From Gyrodactylus bullatarudis (taxonomy: Eukaryota > Platyhelminthes > Monogenea > Gyrodactylidea > Gyrodactylidae), in NCBI GenBank assembly GCA_012064415.1, contig SSNU01000295.1, positions 62,001 through 126,000 on the forward strand: a stretch of DNA of 64,000 nt. The letters are read 5' to 3'. Position 1 is the stretch's first letter. Each line of letters opens with the position of its first letter. The notes below the pieces were generated by a model. It saw only the letters and a program-made list of their open reading frames with translations. It was not told the DNA's origin and ran no database searches. The position numbers and the translations under genes were made by a program. Shown here piece after piece: positions 48,501 to 60,500 of this stretch.

Positions 48501-51500
48501 CTTCCTATTAAATTGCGAATTTTAATAGTCAAACACAGTTACATACGTATAGTACAACACCGTATTTATTTAGACTTTTTAATTTAATAATACTTCTTTA
48601 AGAAGCCAACTTTAAATTTCAAGTTTATGCTAGTTCGAGAAGATTAAATTACACTGGTGTTTTATATAAGATAAAATTATTCCTTAATACAATTAATGAA
48701 CTCGAATTAAAATAAATCTGATAAAAAGATGATACTCACTTAGATTAGACTCATCATGGTTGAAATTGCCATAGTTAAATGCAGGGTTCTCAGGACTTCC
48801 ACCAGAGGAACTGAGGGGATTATAGTCAACTGATTTGTTCATAGGGACAGGTACAAAGTTTCCAGCATCATCTGAACATTCAGGATCATCATCAATCTCC
48901 ATATTGAGAGATGCCTTTTGAACCTTGAATTTAATGAATTTCATTAGAAATCAACTTAGTTTGCAATGATTCAGGTAGGTCATCAAAGAATTCAATGGTT
49001 TGAATCCAAACATTGCAGTTATCTGCAGAGTTAATCACCAAAGTATGGTAACAAAATCAAGGTTATTCGAGCCTTTATTCTTCTATTCTTGCTTATTTCT
49101 ATTTCTTTTATTCTAAAGTCTTTAGATTTGTTTATTGATTTTAATGTTTGGAGAAAAAAAACTTGATGATTGACTACCCTTTCAATAATAAGGAATATAA
49201 TCTCAGCAGGGAAGTAGGAAACGATATTCATAAAGAATTCAATTTATACTCGATCATCTGGTTTTTATTACAAGGAATTTATTTTTCTTTTCGATTTCCT
49301 GATATTTTCTTTCTGTCTAACTATTCGAATTGGAGAGACTTTGAGGTAAAATTGAATTGTATTTAACCCTTTCGGTGTCGATTGACGAATATGTTTATTT
49401 AATAAACCTTTGGTACTTTATTAATATGGTAGATTTTTTAGCAAATTAAAGCTTAAAATGTGGACTAGGATCACTAATTAATAACTAGTAAATATATTAT
49501 GAATTTAAAGAAAAATGTTGAACATTCAATCATTATTATAATTGATATTTTTGATCAAATTACGAGTAATAAGTTATTACTAATAACAGACTATCATATG
49601 ATCATGAATTTAAGATAAACTTGTTACTGGTAAAAAGATTAACTGAATCGACAAGATATTTATTTATTCTTAATAAAGCTACTGTAATTGATATGAAGTT
49701 GAGAATCTATGATTTTTGCAAAAATCTCAATTTTTCACTATGAACTCGAATTCGTTAAACATTTTTTGGAATCCTAATGATTTTTAAACATGAATTTATA
49801 ATTAGAAGAAAAATATTACTTCAATGAAAAATATGGTCATTTTTCAAAATTCGATTTGGCGCAAAATTCATATTTTTTTGAACTTGTAGCTGAATTATTT
49901 TTATTTTTTTGAATGTGGAAGGGCAGCCAGATGAAGCTTTTGAGGATCAGATTTAGATAAGAACATGCACAACCTCATTATCGTATTTTAAAATCAATGA
50001 TATTTCGGTAATTTAAAATCCCTTAAAAATGATGGAGCTTTCAAAAATTTGACTGTAGTATTCAGCTTTCTTGTCTAATTCTGATCCTGAGAAGCTCCTT
50101 TTGACTTTCTTCTCACTTTTAAATCAACAAAAAATTTCAGCTCATGAAAAAGTAACTAACTAGTAATTAGATAATGCAATTCAACATTTATTAGAAAATC
50201 TTTTTTGTCCACTGTTGCTATTGATTGGAGAGTTTTGGTGTTTTTTCAGCTTGCATTTTATTCTTATTTTCGTTGACTTTACTATTTCTTTCATTATTTG
50301 TAAATTACTATCTTGAATGAATTCTAATATCATTGTTGAAGAATTACGACGGATGAAGCTTCAAGAAATGTACATTTGGTTTTAGTATATCTTGCTTCAA
50401 TTTTCTAAATTTATTAGATAGATAATGAACCGTAGTTTTAGCATGATTTATCTATTTCATTATAAATGATTGAAATGAATAAACATTTTAATAAAATTTA
50501 ATAAAACGGTAACGAGAGGGTTAAAGTTCGAAAAAAAATTTGAATTCCTGAGATTTTTGTAAAAATTTTATATCAACCAACCTGAGATTCAAAATCAGAT
50601 ATTTCTAATTCAAGCAAGAAAAAGGTAAGACAAAAGATAAAAACTGATTACTCACACCTCTGATAGAATAATTAACATTGCTAGAATTAATGGCTGTAAT
50701 TTTTTGAGTCTTTTGATAGTTTCCTTCGGGATTTACGGTACCTCTACCGTCGCCTGCAGATGGAAGCTCTTTACCCTCATATGAAGCATTGTTTTCTGTT
50801 TTTTTATTACGTATAGATTCGTCAATAGGACTTTTGTCTGATGAATGCTGTAAGAATGATATTGAAAAAATTTAATTATAATAAACTTTTCTGTTGATTA
50901 AATTTCTTATACACCTAGTTAATATGAAGATGGGAATTTATGATTTTCAAAAAATTCTCATTTTTTTATCAAGGAATCGAATTTGATCAAGATTTTTTAG
51001 AATCTTGATCATGAGGCCCTCTTTCACGATAAGGAGAAAAAAATTTAGAAAAAATCAACATTACGGCAAATTTGAAATCTTGAAATAGCGCCAAATTCCC
51101 ATTTTTTTGAACTTTGAGTTGAATAATTTTGCTGATTTCAATGTGAGAGAGCGATCAGATGTTGATTTTCAGGATGACAATAAGACAAAAAACCAATGTT
51201 TTCATGTATTCAATTTAACGTGAAAAACCAAAAAAATTTGAATATCAATATGGAAGAACGATTCTGATTGGTCAATATCATATACATCAGCTAATACATG
51301 TATATGGTTTCATGTACGATATAGTATATCGTCGATATACATTGTATATGGTGTAAAAGCATATCATATACAAAATTATGCTTAAATCTACTACTGGGAA
51401 ACAAGTACGCTGTTCTCTTTGTTTGATTTTGTTACGTTCAGTCTCAAATTGATAATTGACCTAAACTTTTTAAGACTTTATCATGAAAATAAGACCGATC

Positions 51501-54500
51501 TAAGACTTTATAACTTTGATCTGGATCATGATAAATAATTTTTTTTAACATTTTATTAATCCTCGGAGCCACAGTATCCTTAGAAAAAATAGACTTTTTA
51601 GGACTTTTTGAGGCCCTAATTATAATACTAATACATAAGAGTGAGAAATTAGATAAGCCAATCAATTATATAAACCTGGCAATAATAATCAAGATAGCAT
51701 TCTGAAACCATTGTAGTTATTCCAAGTAACAGAGAAAATTTTTCATGTCAATAGATTTCTATTGGATTATTTTTTGGAAGTCAATCAGGGTACTTTTATT
51801 AGTTTGGCGATTTTTGAAAGAAAGGGTTCAATGGGTTCAGAACACTAATTCAAGAGCAACAAAAGTACTTCAAAAATTTTTCGCCTAAACAACAGCCCAT
51901 GATTTAAATCAAGAGGATCGATACGAATGTTCTATTTGAGCTAGAATAAATTTGCTTGTTTTAATATAATGCTAAAGAGATTTAACAAAATTATAACTAT
52001 TGCATCATAAAAAGGTTTATGAATTGAATGCTAGAAATTTCTTCTCAAATTTTGTTCCCTTGGAAATCCAAATCAAGAGGTAATGAACAAAAGTGAATTG
52101 TTTCCAGGTGCAACTACACAATTGAGAGCTACCCAATGGATAAGAGCTACTTAAAAATTCATAAGAAAAGATTGGCAAGTTTTTCTCAAACTTCACGGTC
52201 AAATTCGAATTCTTCGTCTTATGATAATCCAAAGTATCAGCATTTTGTTGCTTTGAATTCTCCAATAGATAAACATTGGAAAAGTAGAAATTTTTCGTCG
52301 TTTTGAAATTCAAAACATTTTCTAATTTTGGCCAAATTTAATTTTTTCAGAAATTATTTGATCAACTCATGGGTTCATTTCATTTCAAAGTAAATTTTTT
52401 TCTGGCTATTCAGAACAAAATATGGTTACACTGGTAGGCCAAAATACAATTTTTACATTGGATTTAGGGACCTCTAAAATTCACTTCTTGATTCCTTTTT
52501 GTAATGCAAAATTTTTTAAATTGTATTTATGGTCACTTTTTACTGGGTTGAAATTTAATAATTGCAGTTATGGTTAGTCCTCGCTGTAAATATGTAAAGT
52601 TTTTCTTAACTGGAAATTACATAATTGAGTAATGCTAATTACTATAAATCATCAGAATCTTTTGTTTTGCCCTATTATTTTGGGTAAGCGCTGCTCTAAT
52701 CATTAGCCGTTCTCCTTTGATATTATGAAACAGTTTTACACTTAATCACGTCAAAAAATTAGCACGAACAAAATATTTGACTTTTGAAATTCTAGAATCT
52801 TTAACCATGTGGTTATCTGACTGAGAAGTAGAGAAAATTATTTTTCCGGCAAGATATACTTATAAGACGTAGAGTTTCACAGAATTCTCTTCTATGAGAG
52901 AAGAACAGTTATTTGAGAAGAGAGACTCAAAGGAAACATAATCTTTTCAAATGTAAGGAAATGAATTTCAATTAGAGATCTCGACTGATTGATTGATGAT
53001 GTGAAATGGGGGATATGTTGATACACATGAGCATTTGAGAAATACTGAAAGAAGGGGTATAGAAATTAAGATCAATTCAGAGTGGATTTTAGTGAGTAGA
53101 AAGGGATTTTAGTCTTGGAATAAAAAAGCGGTAACTATGACGGTAACATATCGTTTTATTAAATATAGAATAATTTTAGTAGAGGAGTAGAAATTCATTA
53201 ATTTTTGCATCAGTAAGTTATAAGTACAGTCGTGTTATATAATGATTTAAGTGGACTAAACTCTCTTTACAGATTTACAAGTACCTATCTATCACATAAA
53301 GTATTAATGATTTGATAAACGGAAGTATGATAATTTAATCGCTCTTTTTGTTTGAACTTAGTAGATGTAATCAAAAGAATCTATTCTTGGAGATAAGAAT
53401 AAGTGTCCTACAGTCCTCTCTAGATCAACACGAAACCACATCTCAAAGAAGAGATTGAATATTTTTTTAAGAAAGAGAACTTTGATATCTTAGTTCATCC
53501 CACTTATAGTCCTGATCTTACTCCATCTGATTATCGTCATTTCAGATTTCTAGAACCTTTTCCAAAGACCGAAACTTTAAAATCAAAAGATGAGATCAGA
53601 AATGAATTCAATTACTTCTGAATCTGAAGAATTATTTGCTGACGGGATTAGACAAATACAAATTTTTTTTTAATTTGTATTCAGTAGGCTGGGCCTTTTT
53701 TTCTTGAGCAAATCATTCTACATGAAATTATTAATTATCGCAAAACCTAATAACTGTATTTGGCCTATTAGAAGGTTGATGAGTATGCTTTTAATATAGC
53801 GCTTACTCCTCAAAGTTTCGGCCTGGTTTTCATCAAATCAACTGAAATTCAAACTCACTGATTCAGGATCCTTATTAACAGAGGGGAAGTTAATGGTGAG
53901 GGAACTATTCAAGTTCAAAGCAGATTTGATATCTGTCATATTCATGGCAGTTTCAATTTTTGAATTATTATTAATTTCTGAATTGTTATTATCATTGTTG
54001 AGCATGGTTGAATTTAATTCAGCTCTGTGCAAAGGGGAACTGCTTGATTCATTATTTGGGATTATTTGAGGTGTTGCATCGTCAAAGGATTCATTTTCGG
54101 TAATACACTTTATGTTGTGTATTCCAACAATGATACTATAGTCAATGAGGTTGTTCTCTTCTAAAAACTAAAAAAAACAATTCATAATCAATCTAATCAG
54201 TTATATTTTGTATTCTTTGAACCTCCCAAGCCAGATTTGGTAATAGGAGAAGATAGAATCTTGATACAAATTTGTAATCAGCATTAGATCCATTCATAAA
54301 TAAAAATCATAAATTTTCAATATCGATGATCGATTCTGTAAAATCCTGAATATTTTGGCTATCAATATTTTCCAACGTTTGTACATAAGTTACCTTTGAG
54401 TATAAACGTTGAAAAAGTAGAGATAGTAATTCCAAAAATATTAATTTTGAACCAAGTTCTTCAGGGAGGTGTTCGGCATAGATTGACTATAACGTTGATA

Positions 54501-57500
54501 AAAATAGTTTGGACTCATACAATATTTCGAATACATGTCGTATTTATCTTCTAGCGTGAGATTTTTCAAAAAACTTAAGACACTTAAAACCTTGTGTACC
54601 CAATCAAAACATTAAACCAATCAGATTTCTTCTCAACTTTAATCAATCAATTCTAACCAACGATTTCCTATATTTCTATTTTGATTGGGTACACAAGGTT
54701 TTAAGTATCTTAGTTTTTTGAAAAGTTTCACGCCAGTAGAAGAATACGACATGTATTCGAAATATTGTGTGAGTCCAACTATTTTTATCAGGGTAATCTA
54801 AATTTTTTTATTCTAATGTTAATTTTCTTTCAAGTGATGAATTATAATATCAGAGTTGTTACTCTAATAATTCTGATTACTATAACAATCACTATAATTT
54901 TTATAATACTTATTCTTTAAGAAATACTACACAATTCTCTCCCCTTTCTTTTTCTACAGATAGACCAATGTTGTTTCCTTAGAAAAATTGTTTGTAAATA
55001 TTTCTTTTTGAAGTTTAAAAATATTTTCAGAAAAAATCTCTATTTGTTTCATTTATTAACGTTTTCTAAAGTCATAGAGAAAGCTCTATAAAAAATTAAT
55101 TTATTATGAATAGTCAGTGTTAAAATATAGGGTTATTCACCATGTTAGTATAAATTTTTTAATTATTTTCACGAATAGTATAATAGACCGGTATTATTTT
55201 CCAAAGTAGTATCATTTTTCTTATTATTTTCCATTACAGTATCAATAATTAACCCTTGCACGAAATCTCGGGTCTGAGAGACCCCAAATGAACTTCCACT
55301 AAAGATAACTTATATAAAATTATTTTTTTAGGCTGGTCTTCTAGGACATCCCTAAGCAACTAATAAAAAGGGTTATTCATAGTTTATCTTAGGTTTCTTT
55401 TTTTCCCTAGTTGACTAGGATATTATGAAATCATTTGTTACTTATAAGACATATGGGGTCTCCTAGACCCCAAGTTGGTAAGTCTGCTTATATAAGGCTT
55501 GTATAACTTATTGGAATATAAAAACAATTTTCTATCTAAAAATTCATTCTGTTTTTCATGGTTAACACAAATAGAAGTATTCCTCTTTGTCTCGCAATTC
55601 AAGAGGATTTATTCGAACATCTGACTGATGATTCCAATTCTTCTGAGGATGAATTTGATGAAATTCTAAGTGATATTTCGGATGAAAACAGTTTTGCTGA
55701 TAACGAAATACAACCTGATGATGCTGATTTGACTATTTTGTCTTCGAAATGCGGGTCTATTCAATACACTGCTCGTAAACCTGCCCAAACTCAGACGCCT
55801 GCTCAAAATATTTTGGATTTTTTACCTGGATTATCACGTACTTCCAAGAATCTGATTGAACATGAAGAATTCTTTGATTTACTTATTGACAAATCGATGA
55901 TAGAAAATATCGTCAAATACTCTAATATCTATATGAAGCACAAAAAATCAAATTTAAGCCCGATTACATCAGCAGAAATCAAGAAATGGATTGGAATATC
56001 TTTATACTTTGGAGTTACCAAACAGAAAAATATGGATCTTGAAGAGTTATGGGAAAATGAAAACGGTACATCTATTGTAAATAAATCAATGTCATTCTCA
56101 CGATGGAAAGTTGTCAAGCAGTTTATAAGATTTGACAATAAAATTATGCGAGAAGATGTTCAGCAAAGAGATAAATTGGCTCCAATTCGCGGATTTTTTC
56201 AAAGTTTTATCCAAAATTGTCAGTCATCTTATGTACCTTCTGAAGAAATAACCATTGATGAGCAACTAATAAGCTTCAGAGGACGATGTCCTTTTAAAAT
56301 TTATATGCCGTCAAAGCCTGGCAAGTACGGTATCAAAGTTTGGGCGGCTTGTGATTCCAAGACCTCTTATCTATGTAATGCAGAAATCTATATTGGTAAA
56401 GAAAATAATACTGCAGAAATAGGTCAAGGAGCTAGAGTTGTCAAGCAACTGATCCATCCGTTTTTAAATCATGGAAGAACTGTTACATGCGATAACTTCT
56501 TTACCACGTATGATCTTGCGATGTATTTGAAACGAAACCGAACTGCCTTAGTTGGCACTTGTAGAAAGAATCGTTCATTTCTTCCACCAAGTTTTCAACA
56601 AAAATCCATTGATCAAATGAAGATTGAATACTTGTATAGCAAAGACGTAGTTTTGATGCGATTCGGACAGCAGAAAAACAAACCTGTTGTACTACTCTCC
56701 ACACTTCATACAAATCCTGATGATACTGGTGCCAAACCCGAAATTATACAGTATTATAATCATAATAAAGGTGGTGTGGATACTCTTGATTTACTGGTTG
56801 GGAATTATTCATGTCGTAGAGCAACCAGAAGATGGCCTTTATCTGTTTTCTGGAACATATTGGACATAGCTGCCTACAATGCTTATGTTCTTTACAGCAC
56901 AAAGTGGCCAGAAACTCTAAGAACTAAGAAGTATTCCCGCAGGGATTTTCTGAAGAAATTATCCATAAAACTCATGGGAATTGAAGAGGAAAACCCGAAT
57001 CCAGATCCAAAAAGAAGGAGGCTGACTCAAAGCACTGAAAAATCTAGAGGAAGATGCAGTATTTGTCCAAGGCAAAATGATCGTAAAACTAAGCTAAAAT
57101 GTCACAAGTGTAATTTAATATGTCAGAATCACGCAAACCTAATTTGTAACTCTTGTGAACCTATAAATTATAAATAATAAATATTTAATTGAAAAATACT
57201 GATCCGACTTCATTATTTTGAGAACTTATTCTACTGTGGTCATTTAGACCCCAAATGTCATACTTGTAATTTTTATTTAATGTCGTGCTAGGGTTAAAAT
57301 TATTTCAAAAACAGTATAATATATCAATATATATTTTCAGAATTAGTATTAATTTGAACAAGCATAACTATAATCAGATCAATTTCGAAAAAAAGATTTA
57401 TTCGTTTAAAAGTCAGCAAAATTAAACAAATACAGTTTATAGAAATCATAATAAGATTTTCTTGGCTACTGAGCAGACATTAGACTCCTATTTTATTGGC

Positions 57501-60500
57501 ATTGACCAATTAAACAATGTTTTTCAATAGCTATTAAAAAGAAAACAAACAAGATGTCAAATAAAATGTACATTGTCATTTTAATCATGGTCTCATCTAA
57601 TCTCCCCCTAAAAAATTTCTAGCGAATCAAAATTTTGTCAAAGGTTAAGATGGGCTTAGACTCTAAACTATTCATTTTTACGATTCACATGCCTGAAAAA
57701 GGTTGTTCCTTTTCATCTTTCATCTATAAAGGAATCTAAATGTCTTAAAGTTCATAGTACAATAAATCCTGAAATTTATCGGGAAAAATTCGACAAATCT
57801 AATTTTCAAAATAGTTGATCTAAAAGTGTTATCGTGTTCTTGTGGATTTATGAAGATGAATGGTTTTATATGCGTACATGTTATTGCAGCACTGACTTAT
57901 ATTAATTTGAATATAGTAAACTACCTTTCGAATTATTACAAGATATCAGAATTGAAAAAAATGAACAGTACTGAATTTATTTTCTGTGATTTAGATGGTC
58001 TGAAATCATCAAATCTGAAACCGAAGTCTGATTCACGTATAAGAGGAAGACCTAAGAAGAAAAGAATTCGTTCAGTAGCCGAGAAAATCTAATTATGATT
58101 TCTATAAACTGTATTTGTTTAATTTTGCTGACTTTTAAACGAATAAATCTTTTTTTCGAAATTGATCTGATTATAGTTATGCTTGTTCAAACTAATACTA
58201 ATTCTGAAAATATATATTGATATATTATACTGTTTTTGAAATAATTTTAATTATTGATACTGTAATGGAAAATAATAAGAAAAAATGATACTACTTTGGA
58301 AAATAATACCGGTCTATTATACTATTCTTAAAAATAATTAAAAAATTTATACTAACATGGTGAATAACCCTAAAATATATTATTATTTTTTTTACAAAAA
58401 TATCTCTAAGAATTCGGTAACGAAAATGATCTTTTAGAGAAACCAGGTGGGACCATTTTATCATTGGAGGTTTCTCAAATCTTGGGTTGGCGCCAAATGT
58501 TCCATTTTTTAAAATTTGAGTAGAAAATCTTTAGTGATTTCAATTGAATAAGAGAATGACTAAGAAGTGTTTTTCAATTATAATTATTGTTGTGTTTTTG
58601 GAATTATCAAGAATATTTAACACAGTAGAAATAGTCAATAATTCTACCAAAGATGCATTGAAATGAATCAGATTTGTTTACTTATAAGTAATTATAATAA
58701 TTATCAGTAAAATTATTTTATCAATACTGAGAGAGTTCTGAAGGTTAGAAATGGAAAATTTTTAATTGAAGAAAGGAATGAAAATTTTTTAATTATTCTT
58801 CCTTCTCCCAAAGAAATAGATTCTCAGAGTCTGCCACAGAGCAAAGAGTATCACATAAACTGCTGATTAAATTATTTTTCTATTCAAAGAGTGCTCTGAG
58901 AGCATTGCTTTCCTATTTTAATGTAGGCTATATTGTTCGAATAAATAATTCCACTTATAAATCAATATTTGGTTATTTATTCACTAAACTGCGTAGTTAT
59001 TTCAATTGGAATTTTATCTAGAGCTAGAAGAGGGAATTTTGAAAAGAATCAAATCAAATTTTACTAGAATAATTGAATTAAAGTTGATTGAATTTTTATT
59101 GAATGTTATTTTTTCCATAAAGAAATCGAATAGGTTCAAGATTTTTTGGAATCAATATCATATTTTGCCTACTTTGAGATGAAGAAAATAAAATAATTTC
59201 AAGAGAAATGATATCATTTTCAAATTTTGATAGGAAAAAGTAGGCAACATGATATGGACTCTAAAAGGTCTGTAAAATATTCGAATTTAGAAACCAAAAC
59301 TCTATTTTCTATTCAGATTAACAAAGATTAAACTCCAGTTTGATTCAACTTTCAAACACCTGATCACTACTAGAATTACGAGAAGAAAATTACTTTTGAT
59401 AGAAAAACTCTCATCAATGTCTCATAGACATGGTTTTATGATGAAAAAAAAGTTGATTGGTTTTTTCAATCTTAGATAATTATCATTATAATGATTCTCT
59501 AGAATGCTCTTACTTAACTTTCTTATCTCTCAGTCTAGCAAGAGAAGTAAATGAAACTCATACAAGACTTTTGTAGAAGAAATATCAAAGTTTTCGTTAA
59601 AATTTCTTCATAATGAGAATACTACATATCATTCATTCAACATATTTAGACAAACTCGCTATTCTAGGCAGATATTGGATCATTAAAATTTTACAAATTA
59701 ATCCATTTTACCAATTTTAGAGTAATACCACTGATGATGTTTTAAGAAATGTACATTTGGTTTTAAATATATCTCCTACTTATATATTTTCAAATTATGA
59801 TGCTCGGACGTTTTTGAAAAACAACGAGAATTACTCATTCATAATTAATCGAAATTAAACTTTCACACGATATTATGGTTTATCCATTTTTTTCAAGCCC
59901 CATCTCAAATTTAAATCATTAAAAATATAATAGGTGTTGCAAAGATCAAAGTTCAAAAAATGGTTCAATAAAAGTGCCATATTCTTATAAATGACTATAG
60001 CATCAATCCTTTTAACTCATGGAAATGTGTTGAATTTATTTTGTCACTCGGGAGTAATAATCTTTTTATTGTAACTCACGTTGATGTCCTTTTTCAATTT
60101 GGCCAGAAAATCTTCCTTCTCCTGCTCGCCAATAAATAGTTTGCCGACAGAGTTTACAAAATCATTATCCTTGAGTGTAGGATTTGGTTTTGTCTAAAAT
60201 ATGAACGAAAACAAGGTTAATAATTAAAATTATTAAAAAGATACTTTGGTAAATGTATAACACTGTATTCTAAACATTTTTTTTGTTAATCAAGTAAAGT
60301 ACAGTATTCTTTACAGGTATACTCTTAAATTACATGGGATAGATTATTATTCAAACGGAAATGGGCTTTGGCAGGACTCTAAACTGAAATCAAATACAGC
60401 TATTCTCGATGAATTTTGTAGTTTGTGATATTAACAAAAATCTAATTTTTGTCAAGTTCTTAACCGATTAAAAATGACACATTGTCACCGAAAAAATAAA

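Larger units (their letters stand above)
49367..50520. mobile_element. possible piggyBac-type element, TTAA-flanked, with nested repeats
   Basis: TTAA at 49363-49366 and 50521-50524 flank CCCTTTCGG on the left and CGAGAGGG on the right; the inverted ends match at about 7 of 8 bases. The interior contains a foldback copy (49676-50145) and a Penelope-like tail (50215-50390). The short end match makes this tentative. Confidence 0.4.
55130..58370. mobile_element. Mutator-like element (MULE) with 288-bp TIRs, interrupted by a piggyBac
   Basis: Ends GGGTTATTCACCATGTTAGT and ACTAACATGGTGAATAACCC are complementary, and TAAAATATA is duplicated at 55121-55129 and 58371-58379, a 9-bp target duplication as made by MULEs. 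The left TIR is 55130-55252 continued at 57298-57462 after the inserted piggyBac; the right TIR is about 58082-58370. Between the TIRs only about 620 bp remain, holding a SWIM zinc-finger open frame on the plus strand. The element is an internally deleted derivative of an autonomous MULE. Confidence 0.9.

Noticed and set aside
51270..51365. AT-rich stretch with overlapping small palindromes (GATATAGTATATCG and neighbours)
   Set aside because: Simple ATAC/GTAT-like composition explains the symmetry; no larger structure.
53318..53415. 5' continuation of the mariner transposase
   Set aside because: Frames upstream of NTKPH are broken and no DD34D first-Asp motif or inverted end could be read, so the fragment was limited to the C-terminal part.
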